A stretch of DNA of 64,000 nt from Oceanospirillum sanctuarii (GCF_002150805.1 NZ_MTBA01000004.1:372001-436000), one strand, 5' to 3'; numbered from the stretch's first letter, positions 17,813 to 28,727 are shown. A program made the numbers and translations. Notes: generated from the letters alone by a model not told the origin.

Positions 17813-18371
17813 GCAGACCGCCTGAAAAAAGACTAACAACAGACATCTATTTGTCGCCTGCACGCCTGAGCGATGGGGTATGAACTCCCCCGACAGGAAA
17901 AACAGCCCGGCATTTTCAGGCAGATATCACCGCTAATCTGCTGAGCAACATTCGTAAATGATACGGATCGTCAGCAACCAGCGAGATGGTAACAGATTAC
18001 ACATTGAATGTGAGCTGAATGAGCAGCTTGCAATTTCCGTTAACAGCACACCCAAACAACCTGAACAGTGCGAACGGATCAACTTATGTTTCGTGTCCGG
18101 TGAGACTTGCGGAACGACTGGATTGTTTAGCGCTGGCCGATTGCCAGCCCTCGGTATCATCATTTGTCGTCATCCAGTCCTGTACCAAGCCACCAGTATG
18201 TTTTTCACCTTTAACTGCCATCTTCCGCAGCACCTATGTTCGCAGGAAGCGTAGTCAGAGTACGGCGCAACGATCAGAAACTGCCCATTTTGCAGCTCAG
18301 ATAACAAATAGCCGGTCGCTGAAGAGCATTAAGCACGCATAAAAATCTTGATTCCTAGCTCCCGAAGGTTG

Positions 18372-18408
18372 GTCAGCCCTGCTGACACTGGGTGTCCAAA
18401 GGACCCAG
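18372..18408 (+). promoter_or_regulatory. Tandem hairpins occluding the rne ribosome site
   Basis: First hairpin GTCAGC-CCT-GCTGAC (18372-18386). The second pairs CTGGG and TCC (18388-18397, with a two-base bulge) with GGA and CCCAG (18401-18408) around an AAA loop, so the purine-rich AAAGGA lies in the stem. ATG is at 18418, with a second weak purine site (AGAAGA) in between. Confidence 0.55.
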
Positions 18409-18417
18409 AAGACTTCG

Positions 18418-21400
18418 ATGAAAAGAATGCTAATCAACGCAACTCAGCCTGAAGAGTTGCGTGTTGCCCTTGTAGATGGCCAGAGACTTTATGATCTGGA
18501 CATTGAATCAGGTTCCCGCGAGCAGAAAAAAGCCAACATTTACCGTGGCCGCATCACCCGTATCGAACCCAGCCTTGAAGCTGCCTTTGTTGATTTCGGT
18601 GCCGAGCGCCATGGCTTCCTGCCTCTGAAAGAGATCTCAAAAGAGTACTTCAGCAAAAAACCATCTGAAATTCAGGGCCGCATTAACATCAAAGATGTGG
18701 TTAAAGAAGGCACTGAAGTTATCGTTCAGGTTGATAAAGAAGAACGTGGCAATAAGGGCGCAGCTCTGACCACTTTCGTTAGCCTGGCTGGTCGCTATCT
18801 GGTTCTGATGCCAAACAACGCCCGTGCCGGTGGTATCTCCCGCCGCATCGAAGGCGATGACCGTACTCAGCTGCGCGATGCGATGAACCAACTGAAAACC
18901 CCTTCCGATATGGGCGTAATCGTTCGTACGGCTGGTGTTGGCCGTAGCGCAGAAGAACTGCAGGTGGATCTGGATTACCTACTGCAACTGTGGGATGCGA
19001 TCAAAAGCGCAGCCATGGAACGCCCTGCTCCTTTCCTGGTTTATCAGGAAAGTAATGTCATCATTCGTGCCATGCGCGACTACCTGCGTCAGGATGTTGG
19101 TGAAGTTCTGATCGATAACCCAGAAGTTTTCCAGGAAGCGATGAACTTTATCCAGCAGGTGATGCCGGGCTTCAGCAACAAGATCAAACCTTACGAAGAT
19201 CCTGTCCCTCTGTTCAGCCGTTTCCAGATCGAAAGCCAGATCGAAACGGCGTTCCAGCGTGAAGTGAAACTGCCTTCCGGTGGCTCGATTGTGATCGACC
19301 ATACCGAAGCACTGGTATCTATCGATATCAACTCCGCACGCGCAACCCGCGGCAGCGATATTGAAGAAACCGCACTGAACACCAACCTTGAAGCAGCCGA
19401 TGAAATTGCCCGTCAGCTGCGTCTGCGTGACATCGGTGGCCTGATCGTTATCGACTTTATCGACATGACGCCGGTTAAGAACCAGCGTGAAGTCGAAAAC
19501 CGTATGCGCGATGCACTGAAAGTGGATCGTGCCCGTGTTCAGATCGGTCGTATCTCTCGCTTCGGCCTGATGGAAATGTCCCGTCAGCGTCTGCGTCCGT
19601 CTCTGGGTGAAACCAGTGGCGTGGTATGCCCTCGCTGTGAAGGTCAGGGCACCATTCGTGATGTCCAGTCTCTGGCACTGTCTATCATGCGCCTGATCGA
19701 AGAAGAAGCGATGAAGGACCGTACCGCTCAGATCCGTGCGATTCTGCCGGTGAGCGTTGCAACCTTCCTGCTGAACGAAAAGCGTAAGACACTCAGCGAT
19801 ATCGAAACCCGTCAGGGTGTTGAACTGCTGATCGTTCCGAATCCGCATATGGAAACGCCGCACTACGAAGTGTCTCGTCTGCGCGATGATCAACTTGAAG
19901 CAGCCGGTGAAGAATCCAGCTTCGAAATCAGCGTAGAAGCTCACGATAAAGAAGAAGAGACCGTAGTTACTAAGCCTGCTGAACGTGCTCAGGCAGCCGT
20001 TCGCAGTGTTGTGCCTGCTAACCCTGCTCCAGCAGCCCCACAGGCTGAGAAGCCTGCTGAAACTGAAGGCTTCTTCAGCAAGCTGATCAAAGGCCTGGGC
20101 AAACTGTTTGCTGGTGACAGTTCAGAAAGCACTGCGAAAGAGAATAAGGCTTCTCAGGAAGACTCTGAGAAAGACAATCGCAACAACCGCGATAAGTCGA
20201 ACCGCAACCGTCGCCGTAACGAGCGTAAGCCTCGTCGTGATGGCCGTCGTGACAATCGCAACCGCGATGAGCGCAATGGTCGTGAAGAGCAGGACGATAA
20301 AGCGACACAATCTGATCGCAAGTCCGACAACAAGAAGTCAGACAAGCGTAATGATCGTAATTCAGATCGCAATAATGACCGTAAACGTCAGAACCGCGAT
20401 CAGAAAGCAAAAGACGTCAAAGAAGTTACCGAGAACACTTCGGAAGAGACTCAGGAGCAAAAAGCTCAGGCTGAAGCCCGTGAGAACAATCGTCCGAAGA
20501 ACAAGCGTACCCGCAACAATCCTCGCCGCCGTCGTCGTAACCGTAATGGCGAAGGTACGGAACAGGCTGAAAACCAAACTCAGACTGTAGCGGATAATGC
20601 ACAGGCAGAAGCCCCGGCGGCACCTCAGGCAAAACCTGAAGTAGCCCCACAGGCTGAACCGGTTCAAGCTGAAGAGAAGAAGGCAGAAGAGAAAAAAGCT
20701 GCTCCTGAAGAAGCTCAAAGCAAAGAAACCGCTAAAGCGATCTGGGCAAAAGCGGAAGCGACTATCGCGTCTCAGACTGAAGAACCTTCTGTTCAGGCTG
20801 ATGCTGAAAGTGCTGCAGAAGCCGCGAAAGCAGCTTCGGTTCCTGCTGGCGGCACTCAGAGTGCTCCGGTTGTATCAACCGAGGTAACTGAAACCGCTAA
20901 TACCGCTGAAACAGCCGAGAACACTGCTGCTGTTGAAAACACCGAAGCTGCCAAGGTTGAAGAAGCTCCGGCTGCTACTGCTGTTACTGAGCAAACAGTT
21001 GAAACCGCGACTCAGGTTGTCGAAGAAGAGCAGGCTCCACAGCAAGCTCAAGCTGAAACCATTGAAGTCGCAGAGGTCGAAACTACTGCGGTAGCAGTGG
21101 AAGAAGCTACTAAAGCTGAAGAAGCTCCTGTAGCAGCGGAACAAGCCGCTCCTGCTGAAGTTGTTGAGGATGCGAAGGCTGAAGAAGCACCTGCTGTTGA
21201 ATCTGCTCCTGCAGAAGAAACACCTGTGATTGAAGAAGCACCTGCCACTGTGGAAGTAACTGAAGCGACTCAACCAGTAGCCGAAGTAGCTCAAGCACCT
21301 GCTGCAGAAGCTCAGCCAAGAAAGCGTGTCAGCCGTAAGGTTCGCGCCAAGATCGCAAAAGAAAATGGTGACGTTGAGCTGAAGATTCCAACTCTGACAC

Positions 21401-21513
21401 CAAACGATGAAGCGATTGCTCTGCCAGAGAAGAAAGAAGTTGTTAAGAAAACACGTGAGCGTAAACCGCGCTCTGGCCGCGTTGCTAACGACCCTCGTCT
21501 GAACCGGGAATAA
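18418..21513 (+). CDS. rne: Ribonuclease E
   Basis: 1031 residues. N-terminal catalytic half: S1 domain (~35-125), 5'-sensor, DNase I-like subdomain with [12 protein letters not shown] and IVIDFIDM carrying the two metal-binding aspartates, and the zinc link [12 protein letters not shown]-terminal half is disordered scaffold: an amphipathic membrane-targeting segment ([14 protein letters not shown], ~residues 549-563), arginine-rich RNA-binding patches (~585-720), then a long Ala/Glu/Val repeat region and a basic tail. It cleaves AU-rich single-stranded RNA and organises the degradosome at the inner membrane. Its own long leader suggests autoregulation. Confidence 0.97.
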   Translation: MKRMLINATQPEELRVALVDGQRLYDLDIESGSREQKKANIYRGRITRIEPSLEAAFVDFGAERHGFLPLKEISKEYFSKKPSEIQGRINIKDVVKEGTEVIVQVDKEERGNKGAALTTFVSLAGRYLVLMPNNARAGGISRRIEGDDRTQLRDAMNQLKTPSDMGVIVRTAGVGRSAEELQVDLDYLLQLWDAIKSAAMERPAPFLVYQESNVIIRAMRDYLRQDVGEVLIDNPEVFQEAMNFIQQVMPGFSNKIKPYEDPVPLFSRFQIESQIETAFQREVKLPSGGSIVIDHTEALVSIDINSARATRGSDIEETALNTNLEAADEIARQLRLRDIGGLIVIDFIDMTPVKNQREVENRMRDALKVDRARVQIGRISRFGLMEMSRQRLRPSLGETSGVVCPRCEGQGTIRDVQSLALSIMRLIEEEAMKDRTAQIRAILPVSVATFLLNEKRKTLSDIETRQGVELLIVPNPHMETPHYEVSRLRDDQLEAAGEESSFEISVEAHDKEEETVVTKPAERAQAAVRSVVPANPAPAAPQAEKPAETEGFFSKLIKGLGKLFAGDSSESTAKENKASQEDSEKDNRNNRDKSNRNRRRNERKPRRDGRRDNRNRDERNGREEQDDKATQSDRKSDNKKSDKRNDRNSDRNNDRKRQNRDQKAKDVKEVTENTSEETQEQKAQAEARENNRPKNKRTRNNPRRRRRNRNGEGTEQAENQTQTVADNAQAEAPAAPQAKPEVAPQAEPVQAEEKKAEEKKAAPEEAQSKETAKAIWAKAEATIASQTEEPSVQADAESAAEAAKAASVPAGGTQSAPVVSTEVTETANTAETAENTAAVENTEAAKVEEAPAATAVTEQTVETATQVVEEEQAPQQAQAETIEVAEVETTAVAVEEATKAEEAPVAAEQAAPAEVVEDAKAEEAPAVESAPAEETPVIEEAPATVEVTEATQPVAEVAQAPAAEAQPRKRVSRKVRAKIAKENGDVELKIPTLTPNDEAIALPEKKEVVKKTRERKPRSGRVANDPRLNRE

Positions 21514-21557
21514 AACCTCACCCTGATATCAGGGTGAAGTAACAACCCAAACAGACA

Positions 21558-21587
21558 AAAAAACCCAGTCTTATGGCTGGGTTTTTT
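21558..21587. terminator. rne terminator
   Basis: AAAAAACCCAG / CTGGGTTTTTT with an 8-nt loop, between rne (+) and the small gene at 21616 (-); works in both directions. Confidence 0.85.
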
Positions 21588-21615
21588 ATTGCCTGTTAAA
21601 AAGAACAAGTCTGCA

Positions 21616-21921
21616 TTAACGCTTCCGGTTCGGATCAACCAGTTCAGCACCACTATTTAACTTACAGTTTTTTTTCGCCATTCGATCCATGATGTTACTG
21701 ATTCGTTGCATCGACTCCATCACCGTCGTCAGGCTATCCAGCTGCTGCGACAATTGTCCTTGCAGGTTGTCCAGATGGCGAATAACAGGGTTTTCTTCCT
21801 TAGGCTTTCTGCCCACTGCCCGTTCATTACTCTGATTAGGCAATGAAACCTGCTCTGAATAAAATTCAGAGGAATGATTTTTTTTCGAATAGAGTAATTC
21901 AGCTTTCGTCCGTGCATTCAT
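21616..21921 (-). CDS. Small helical protein of unknown function
   Basis: 101 residues. The middle (VIRHLDNLQGQLSQQLDSL ... MESMQRISNIMDRMAKKN, ~46-85) has heptad-like spacing of L/M/I and is probably a coiled coil; the flanks are polar. No membrane segment. It lies between the rne terminator and the murB terminator as a single-gene unit. I do not recognise a family. Confidence 0.55.
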   Translation of the reverse strand: MNARTKAELLYSKKNHSSEFYSEQVSLPNQSNERAVGRKPKEENPVIRHLDNLQGQLSQQLDSLTTVMESMQRISNIMDRMAKKNCKLNSGAELVDPNRKR

Positions 21922-22102
21922 AAATCACCTGCTTTTGCTGGAAATAGCCTGAGGACACAACAAGCGCCCATTAACCGCATAAAAAGAATGGTTTAATCAG
22001 GTGTCAAAGCGGTGAACAGATACCGACAAAACAATGAAGACTTAAAGTCAGCCCGATGACGACAACAAATATAAACAGAGACCCGGAAGATGTAACAGAA
22101 AC

Positions 22103-22125
22103 AAAAAAGGCTGCCAAAGCAGCCT
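22103..22125 (-). terminator. murB terminator
   Basis: AGGCTGC / GCAGCCT with a 4-nt loop and six T on the - strand, just after the murB stop. Confidence 0.8.
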
Positions 22126-22138
22126 GTTAAATCTTATT

Positions 22139-23179
22139 TCAGCTTATCAGCTGAGGCTCCCTTTCCAGACGAACCTGAAAACGTCGCTCTACCTCTGAGA
22201 CAATCTCATCAGCTAATTCCAGCAGTTCACTGGCAACGCCATTACCAAAATGAACCAGTACCAGAGCCTGTTTAGGATACACACCAACAGCACCTCTTTT
22301 GGCTCCTTTAAAGCCACACTGTTGAATCAACCAGCCCGCGGCTAACTTAGCGAAACCTGCTCCGGCAGGATACAGCGGCATATCAGGATAACGCTCTTTT
22401 AAGGCTTCAGCACGCGCCTGAGGAACCACAGGGTTTTTAAAGAAGCTACCGGCATTGCCTACCTCCGCAGGGTCAGGTAGTTTGCTGCGGCGAATCGAAC
22501 AAACGGCTTCTGCAATAGCAAGAGGCGTTAGTGCTTTACCTTCAAGCTGAGCTGCCAAATCGCCATAGCCCAGTTTAGGCTCGGCCTTCGTCTGCAGCCT
22601 CAGTACCAGAGCGGTAATAACAGACTGGTTCTCACGGCATTGCTGATATGTCTCAGACTTGAAAATACTGTCCCTGTAGCCAAAACAGCACTCATCCTGG
22701 CTTAAAGTTATTCGCTGACCATCAATAACCCGAACAACCTCTACGGATTCCAGCACATCCGCAAGCTCAGTTCCGTATGCCCCGATATTCTGAACAGGTG
22801 CAGCACCAACTCTGCCTGGAATCAAAGCCAGATTCTCAAGACCAAACAGACCTTTTCCTGCAGTTTCCATCACCAAATCATGCCAGACCACACCAGCACC
22901 TACGGTAAGCAGTACACTACCATCGGGCTGAGTCTGGTAATCCCGCTGCTGATTACTCATTTGCAGAGTCAGCCCCGGAATATCCGCAGCCAGAATCAGA
23001 TTACTGCCGCCACCTAAAGCAAAAACAGGAAGTGTGCGCTCACGAGCCCACTCAAGAGCCTGCTGACAAGTTTCAATAGATTCCGGCTGACAGAAATAAG
23101 CCGCATGGGCGGAAAAGCCCAGGGTATTCAATGACTGCAGATCTTTATGTTCTTCAGGCGTGATCAGAGATAGAGGCAC
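22139..23179 (-). CDS. murB: UDP-N-acetylenolpyruvoylglucosamine reductase
   Basis: 346 residues, type I MurB. FAD-binding ALGGGSNLILA and GRVGAAPVQNIGAYG; GYRDSIFKS; NAGSFFKNPVV has the proton-donor serine; LVHFGNGVASELLELADEI near the end has the conserved glutamate. Second step of UDP-MurNAc synthesis. End of the lpxK-ycaR-kdsB-ptp-murB run. Confidence 0.96.
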   Translation of the reverse strand: MPLSLITPEEHKDLQSLNTLGFSAHAAYFCQPESIETCQQALEWARERTLPVFALGGGSNLILAADIPGLTLQMSNQQRDYQTQPDGSVLLTVGAGVVWHDLVMETAGKGLFGLENLALIPGRVGAAPVQNIGAYGTELADVLESVEVVRVIDGQRITLSQDECCFGYRDSIFKSETYQQCRENQSVITALVLRLQTKAEPKLGYGDLAAQLEGKALTPLAIAEAVCSIRRSKLPDPAEVGNAGSFFKNPVVPQARAEALKERYPDMPLYPAGAGFAKLAAGWLIQQCGFKGAKRGAVGVYPKQALVLVHFGNGVASELLELADEIVSEVERRFQVRLEREPQLIS

Positions 23180-23268
23180 AGAATGCTCACTTAACGATAG
23201 AGTTACTGGTGTCTGACGAAAACTGCTTTTATCGCAGGCTGATTGGGTCGTAGTCGATAAAGTTGGGA

Positions 23269-23751
23269 TTAACTGTCGTGGTGAATAACCAACTCTACCA
23301 GCAGATTTTTACCGGCAGCTTCCACCAGATCCAAAACCTGCTCAAAACCATCAGCCCCACCGTAATAAGGGTCCGGAACCTCTTTAATGCCCAGCTGAGG
23401 AGCATAATCGAGGAACAAACCCAACCGCGCGGTCGCATCTGCCGGACGTATCTGCTGCAGATTTTCGAGGTTACTCAGATCCATCGCCAGAATATGGTCA
23501 TACTCGTAAAAGTCTTCAGCAACAGCCTGACGAGCTCTCAGACTGCTCAGATCATAGCCACGACTGGCTGCCGCTTCCTGAGTACGAGGATCCGGAGACT
23601 TACCGATATGCCAGGCAGCAGTACCGGCCGAATCGATCTCAATCAAATCCTGCAGACCTGCATCAGCCACCTGTTTACGGAAAACTCCATCGGCTGTCGG
23701 CGAACGACAGATATTGCCCAGACAGACAAATAAAACCTTAATTCTGGACAT
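23269..23751 (-). CDS. Low-molecular-weight protein-tyrosine phosphatase
   Basis: 160 residues. VLFVCLGNICRSPTADGVF is the P-loop (CX5R nucleophile cysteine and arginine); VPDPYYGGADGFEQVLDLV carries the general-acid Asp. The ATG shares one base with the kdsB stop, so it is translationally coupled. The same kdsB-ptp-murB order is found in Pseudomonas; no Wzc-type kinase is nearby, so the substrate is unclear. Confidence 0.92.
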   Translation of the reverse strand: MSRIKVLFVCLGNICRSPTADGVFRKQVADAGLQDLIEIDSAGTAAWHIGKSPDPRTQEAAASRGYDLSSLRARQAVAEDFYEYDHILAMDLSNLENLQQIRPADATARLGLFLDYAPQLGIKEVPDPYYGGADGFEQVLDLVEAAGKNLLVELVIHHDS

Positions 23752-24527
23752 TAACGCTCATCCTTCGCCAGTTCATGACGGATATGGGCACGAACACGCT
23801 CCAGATCCTCAGCGGTATCAACACCTGCCGGATGACTTTCATCCGCAACAGCAACGTGAATACGAACACCGTTCCAGAGCGCACGCAACTGCTCCAACTG
23901 CTCTGCCTGCTCAATAGGCGCTGGCTGCCAACCGACAAAATCATTCAGCATCTTGACCCGATAGCCGTACAGACCGATATGACGGTACAGCGGCGAAGGC
24001 GGCAGCTGATTCAGCTCTTCTGAAAAAGCATCCCTTGCCCATGAGATAGTTGCCCGGGAGAAGTAAAGCGCATAACCCCTTGCATCGGTGACGACTTTAA
24101 CCACGTTTGGATTATGAACTGCAGCAAGGTCTTCAATCTGCTCACACAGCGTTGAGATACCCGCAGAAGGATCCGCAGCAAGATTGTGGGCAACCTGATT
24201 GATCAGACGCGGGGGAATCAGAGGCTCATCACCCTGAACATTGACGATAATATCGTCCGCGTAAAAACCCAGCCTCTGTGCAACTTCCTGCAGACGATCT
24301 GTTCCGGAAGGATGCTGATCTGAAGTCAGACACACCTCTGCACCAAAACCACTGGCAGCATCTGCAATTCGCTGATCATCCGTGGCAATAATGATACGAC
24401 TGGCTTCACTTTTCTGAGCCTGCTCATACACCCGCTGCAACATGGGTTTGCCTTCAATATCTAACAGAGGCTTGCCCGGTAACCGAGATGACGCATAACG
24501 CGCGGGGATGACAACAGTAAATGACAT
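23751..24527 (-). CDS. kdsB: 3-deoxy-manno-octulosonate cytidylyltransferase
   Basis: 258 residues. Activates KDO as CMP-KDO for lipopolysaccharide. [20 protein letters not shown] is the nucleotide-binding signature, followed by [19 protein letters not shown] and [11 protein letters not shown]. Located with lpxK and msbA, which act in the same lipid A-KDO pathway. Confidence 0.96.
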   Translation of the reverse strand: MSFTVVIPARYASSRLPGKPLLDIEGKPMLQRVYEQAQKSEASRIIIATDDQRIADAASGFGAEVCLTSDQHPSGTDRLQEVAQRLGFYADDIIVNVQGDEPLIPPRLINQVAHNLAADPSAGISTLCEQIEDLAAVHNPNVVKVVTDARGYALYFSRATISWARDAFSEELNQLPPSPLYRHIGLYGYRVKMLNDFVGWQPAPIEQAEQLEQLRALWNGVRIHVAVADESHPAGVDTAEDLERVRAHIRHELAKDER

Positions 24528-24567
24528 GATCCGATCCTTAAAAACACAGGGTTAAGCGATAGCTCGC

Positions 24568-24753
24568 TTATTTTTCCAGACGCTCATCAGCAGTCAGGGT
24601 ACGCGCTTCGTTTTCCAGCATCACCGGAATATTGTCACGCACAGGGAACGCCAAACCATCAGGCTTACAGATCAGCTCATTCTGCTCTTTTTTGTAAACC
24701 AGCTTACCCTGACAAACCGGGCAGACCAGAAGTGCTAATAATTGCTTATCCAT
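24568..24753 (-). CDS. ycaR: Trm112/YcaR-family small protein
   Basis: 61 residues. [20 protein letters not shown] has the first CxxC; the second zinc pair of eukaryotic Trm112 is missing, as usual in bacterial YcaR (UPF0434). Overlaps the end of lpxK by eight bases. Function in bacteria unproven; relatives activate methyltransferases. Confidence 0.9.
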   Translation of the reverse strand: MDKQLLALLVCPVCQGKLVYKKEQNELICKPDGLAFPVRDNIPVMLENEARTLTADERLEK

Positions 24754-25786
24754 GGTGTTTTCTCTTTAAAATATTGGCTAATTGGTGGTGTAAATTTTCG
24801 ATCAGTTCCGGCTTGATTCTGGCTTCAACATCCAGTGCCCAGTGACTTTCTTCACTGAATGAACGGCACTTAACCGCATCTTTAGCGGTCATCAGTACCA
24901 CCCGGCCATCCGGTACTTCATGGTCTTTAAAAATATGGTGATCAGGAAACGGATGCCGTTCGATATGGACTTCCAGATCCTCTAAGGTCTGAAAAAAACG
25001 CTCCGGATTACCGATACCTGCCATAGCAAATGCAGGTCGACGCTCAGAGGTTTTAAAAGGCGGCCGGCTTGCCGAGAAGGTTTCCCCAGTGCGCAGATTA
25101 CGCCAGTAGCGGGGGGCCAGTTTCATAGGCTGCGCCTGAACCCCGGCAATATCCAGCGGACGTATGCTACCATTGGCAAAAACCAGATCAGCTTTCTTCA
25201 GACGCTCAGCGGGTTCTCTCAGAGGCCCCACGGGCAGGCAATGGCCATTCCCAAGTCCTCGACTGGCATCAATAATCACCCACTCAATATCCCGTGGCAG
25301 GCTCAGATGCTGTAAACCGTCATCACTGATAATCAGATTACAGGCGGTATGGCCGGGAAAGTTTTTCTGGAAAAAGGTCTTATTCAGCAAAGCAGCCGCA
25401 GCCCGATAACGATCCTGATCGATCACAACCGGACACTCCGTCTGAGCCGCCAACATAACCGGCTCATCACCAACCTCTCGGGCATCAGAGTCAGCGGTGA
25501 CAGCAACAGGACCATCGGTCTTTTTGCCACCATACCCCCGACTGATCACCCCCGGCCGCCAGCCATGATGCTGCAAAACCCGACAAAGCAGAGAAACCAT
25601 CGGAGATTTACCGGTGCCACCAACAGTGACATTGCCAACAACAATAACCGGCACAGGCAGAGGCTTCTGGCGCGCCAGTTTCTTTGCCTGATCTTTATGA
25701 GCCAGATGTTGGTAAATCCCTTCAAGGGGCCAAAGCAGCATGGGCCACTTCGCTCCTGAATACCAGGCTTTCTCCAATGCTTTCAC
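24746..25786 (-). CDS. lpxK: Tetraacyldisaccharide 4'-kinase
   Basis: 346 residues. Inner-membrane P-loop kinase making lipid [23 protein letters not shown] is the Walker A region, [20 protein letters not shown] the Walker B/DDGxQH motif. Directly downstream of msbA (three-base gap) and overlapping ycaR. Confidence 0.95.
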   Translation of the reverse strand: MKALEKAWYSGAKWPMLLWPLEGIYQHLAHKDQAKKLARQKPLPVPVIVVGNVTVGGTGKSPMVSLLCRVLQHHGWRPGVISRGYGGKKTDGPVAVTADSDAREVGDEPVMLAAQTECPVVIDQDRYRAAAALLNKTFFQKNFPGHTACNLIISDDGLQHLSLPRDIEWVIIDASRGLGNGHCLPVGPLREPAERLKKADLVFANGSIRPLDIAGVQAQPMKLAPRYWRNLRTGETFSASRPPFKTSERRPAFAMAGIGNPERFFQTLEDLEVHIERHPFPDHHIFKDHEVPDGRVVLMTAKDAVKCRSFSEESHWALDVEARIKPELIENLHHQLANILKRKHHG

Positions 25787-25789
25787 GCT

Positions 25790-27565
25790 TTAAGCCTCAT
25801 TATCCTCACTAAACTGCATTGCATGCAGCTGGGCGTATGCCCCTCCTTTTTCCAGCAGATCTTTGTGGCTGCCGGACTCAATAATCTCGCCCTGATCCAT
25901 CACCATAATGATGTCCGCATTTTCAATGGTGGACAGTCGGTGAGCAATCACGAACGTTGTACGATTCTTCATTACCTCATCCAGTGCTTTCTGAATATAG
26001 CGTTCAGACTCGGTGTCCAGAGCTGAGGTCGCTTCATCCAGAATCAGAATCGGTGCATCTTTCAGAATTGCCCGGGCAATGGCCAAACGCTGTCTCTGCC
26101 CACCGGAAAGAAGCACACCGTTGTCACCAACCATGGTATCCAGACCGTCCGGAAGCTCTTCGATAAAGGACATCGCATAGGCAGATTTTGCAGCAGCTTC
26201 AATCTGTTCCCGGGTCGCATCAGGCTGACCATAAGCGATGTTATTGGCTACGGTATCGTTAAAGAGAGTTACCTGCTGCGTCACCATAGAAATCTGGCGA
26301 CGGAGACTGGTAAGCGTTACATCAGATAAATTATGACCATCAAAGCTTATCTCACCGGATGTCGGCTCGTAAAACCGGGGAATCAGGTTAATCAGGGTAG
26401 ATTTACCGCTTCCGGAACGCCCGACAACGGCTACAACCTGTCCAGCCTGGATATCAAAACTAACCTGCTTTAAAACCTGCTTATCGGTATTAGGGTACTG
26501 AAAACCTACCTGCTTAACCGATACATCGCCTTTGATCCGGGCCAATTCATGAGAACCTGCATCCGGTTCATCATCCTTATCGAACTGTTCGAAAAGATCT
26601 TCCGAAGCCGCAACCCCACGCTGAATCGCATTATTAATCTCTGTGAGCTGGCGGATAGGCTTTGCCATCAGAGACGCCGCAGTGATAAAGGCAATAAACT
26701 CCCCAGGAGTCATACCCTGCATAATATTCGGATCAAGCGCTAGCCAGACCAGAGTCCCCATAGCAAAAGCCACAATCAACTGTACCAATGGAGTGCTTAA
26801 AGCTCTGGTCACCGCCATTTTGAGAAACTGTTTACGGTTCAGGTCACTAGCCTGATAAAAACGATCACGCTCATACTCTGTACCATCAAACGTCCTTACA
26901 ACCCGATAACCGGTAATCGCCTCAGAAGCCACATGGGTCACATCCCCCATCGAGCTCTGGATTTTACGGCTGACTTTTCTGAAGCGCTTGCTGGCATAAC
27001 CAACAACGACGCCAATCAAAGGGGTAAGTGCGATAAAAATCAGTGTTAAGCGCCAATTGTTGTAGAAGAGATAACCTAATAGGCCAATAACAAAAACACC
27101 TTCCCGAATCAGAACGGTAACAGCCTGAGTTGCCGCATTTGTAACCTGATCAATATTAAATGTCAGACGGGAAATCAGATGCCCGGATGATTGATTATCA
27201 AAGTAAGAAACAGGCAGGGAAAGATACTTATCAAATAGCTGACAGCGAAGTTTGTGAACAACTCCCCGGGCTACAATCTCCATGTAGTAAATACCCAGAA
27301 AACTCCCCACACCACGGCAGGCAAAAGATGCCACCATCAGCGTTGGGAATAACCAGCGGAACTCTGGATCCTGATTCTCGATGGAATCAACCAGATACTT
27401 CATCAGCTCGGCGAATGCAGTTGTGGATGCGGCATAGATCACATAGCCCAGAATACTTAATCCAAAAGCCCAGCTGTAGGATTTCACATATCGAAGTAAA
27501 CGAAAATAAGAGCTGGCTGCGCTTTTAGTTGGCACTTCAGAAGCGGCGGTTTGTTGATCTGACAA
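25790..27565 (-). CDS. msbA: Lipid A export ATP-binding/permease protein MsbA
   Basis: 591 residues. Six membrane helices in the N-terminal ~330 residues, then the ATPase: Walker A VGRSGSGKSTLINLI, signature LSGGQRQRLAIARAIL, Walker B ILILDEATSALD, H-loop IAHRLSTI. Flips lipid A-core across the inner membrane. Placed between lpxK and exbD. Confidence 0.95.
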   Translation of the reverse strand: MSDQQTAASEVPTKSAASSYFRLLRYVKSYSWAFGLSILGYVIYAASTTAFAELMKYLVDSIENQDPEFRWLFPTLMVASFACRGVGSFLGIYYMEIVARGVVHKLRCQLFDKYLSLPVSYFDNQSSGHLISRLTFNIDQVTNAATQAVTVLIREGVFVIGLLGYLFYNNWRLTLIFIALTPLIGVVVGYASKRFRKVSRKIQSSMGDVTHVASEAITGYRVVRTFDGTEYERDRFYQASDLNRKQFLKMAVTRALSTPLVQLIVAFAMGTLVWLALDPNIMQGMTPGEFIAFITAASLMAKPIRQLTEINNAIQRGVAASEDLFEQFDKDDEPDAGSHELARIKGDVSVKQVGFQYPNTDKQVLKQVSFDIQAGQVVAVVGRSGSGKSTLINLIPRFYEPTSGEISFDGHNLSDVTLTSLRRQISMVTQQVTLFNDTVANNIAYGQPDATREQIEAAAKSAYAMSFIEELPDGLDTMVGDNGVLLSGGQRQRLAIARAILKDAPILILDEATSALDTESERYIQKALDEVMKNRTTFVIAHRLSTIENADIIMVMDQGEIIESGSHKDLLEKGGAYAQLHAMQFSEDNEA

Positions 27566-27630
27566 AGTAATTATCCTAACGATTAAACACTGACAACAGC
27601 CTATCTCAAGAAGGCCATAACACTATAACT

Positions 27631-28032
27631 TTAAGGCGCGTAACGTGTCTGAAAACTGACCTGACTTAACCCTGCCCCGGCCAACGCATCCAGTACCTGT
27701 GTCACCTGGCCGTGACGCGCTCTTTCATCGGCAATAACAACAACTCTTTCAGGAACTGTTTCAGCTTCCAGAAAGCGTTCCAGCGATTGAGCTAAATCCT
27801 CAACCGCTTCACCGTTGAGGTAGATGGGGCCGGATTCCGGAACCTCAACTTTCAAGGAGGTAGCTTGATCTGAGCTTTGGCCATTTACCGCCTCCGGTAA
27901 TTGCAGATCCAGTTCACTACTCTGATCGAAGGTGGTAGATACCATAAAAAAGATCAACAAGAGAAAAACCACATCAATCAGCGGTGTCAGATTCAGGCTG
28001 ACGGGCTCAGAGCTTCTACGTTGAAACTTCAC
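27631..28032 (-). CDS. exbD: ExbD/TolR-family biopolymer transport protein
   Basis: 133 residues. I take the GTG at 28032 (VKFQRRSSEP...), which overlaps the exbB stop (GTGA); the longer ATG start at 28056 lies within exbB. SLNLTPLIDVVFLLLIFFMV is the single membrane helix with the proton-path aspartate; a periplasmic domain follows. With ExbB it forms the proton-driven stator that energises a TonB- or Tol-like partner. Confidence 0.9.
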   Translation of the reverse strand: MKFQRRSSEPVSLNLTPLIDVVFLLLIFFMVSTTFDQSSELDLQLPEAVNGQSSDQATSLKVEVPESGPIYLNGEAVEDLAQSLERFLEAETVPERVVVIADERARHGQVTQVLDALAGAGLSQVSFQTRYAP

Positions 28033-28727
28033 GCCGAAGCAACCTTTCTCTGGCACTCCTTCTGGGACGCAGCTCTATCACTTATGGCAGAAGCAGGCTT
28101 GGCACGCTGGCCATAGAGTTCATCGACCAATTTGATCGATTCCTGCTCCAGATGAACCACCATATCCTGTACACGACGTTCAAAAAAACGATGGAAAAGC
28201 ACGGCAGGAATTGCTACAGACAAGCCCGCAGCCGTAGTTACCAAAGCCTGTGAAATACCGCCCGCCAATGCAGGTGCTTTACCAGCACCCTGCTCCATGA
28301 TGACCGCAAATACATCGATCATACCCAGAACCGTACCCAGCAAACCAAGCAGAGGGGTAATCGCCGCGATAGAACCCAGAAGACTCAGAAAACGCTCCAA
28401 CTCATGAACCACAGCAGCAGCGGCTTCTTCGATCGACTCCTTCATCACTTCCCGGCTGAACTCCAGATTCCGTAATCCGGCTGCGAACAGGAAACCTAAC
28501 GGTGAGCCCTGCTCAAGTTCATAAAGCTGCGTTGAAGTCATCGGTGCAGAAAGCGCCTGACGAACCACCTGTTGTCTCAGAGATACCGGAGCGATACGCG
28601 CACGGCGAAGTACCCAGAAACGCTCGAGAATGATTGCCGCAGCAGCCACAGAAGAGGCTAAGATCGGCAGCATAAGCCAGCCACCGGCAGAAAAAATGAA
28701 ATCCACTTTTTTTCCTTTGCTGAACAA
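28029..28727 (-). CDS. exbB: MotA/TolQ/ExbB-family proton channel
   Basis: 232 residues with three membrane segments (~12-30, ~115-140, ~160-185). ITPLLGLLGTVLGMIDVF and ALVTTAAGLSVAIPAVLFHR are the family core helices. Partner of ExbD immediately downstream. No tonB is adjacent; in Pseudomonas the same pair lies beside comEC and lpxK. Confidence 0.9.
   Translation of the reverse strand: MFSKGKKVDFIFSAGGWLMLPILASSVAAAAIILERFWVLRRARIAPVSLRQQVVRQALSAPMTSTQLYELEQGSPLGFLFAAGLRNLEFSREVMKESIEEAAAAVVHELERFLSLLGSIAAITPLLGLLGTVLGMIDVFAVIMEQGAGKAPALAGGISQALVTTAAGLSVAIPAVLFHRFFERRVQDMVVHLEQESIKLVDELYGQRAKPASAISDRAASQKECQRKVASA

Larger units (their letters stand above)
17749..18417 (+). promoter_or_regulatory. 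Long structured rne 5' leader
   Basis: A 669-bp gap without a credible gene. It holds a sigma-70-like promoter at its left (17784-17812) and stacked hairpins just before rne (18372-18408). RNase E is known in enterics to autoregulate through its long 5' UTR; the length and structure here fit that scheme. Short open frames inside it have no ribosome sites. Confidence 0.6.

Noticed and set aside
17958-18342. Short open frames in the rne leader (both strands)
   Set aside because: Overlapping frames without ribosome sites in a region better explained as an untranslated leader.
20560-21320. Repetitive GAAGAAGCTCC-like DNA
   Set aside because: It is the Ala/Glu/Val-rich scaffold region of RNase E, normal for this protein, not a mobile repeat.
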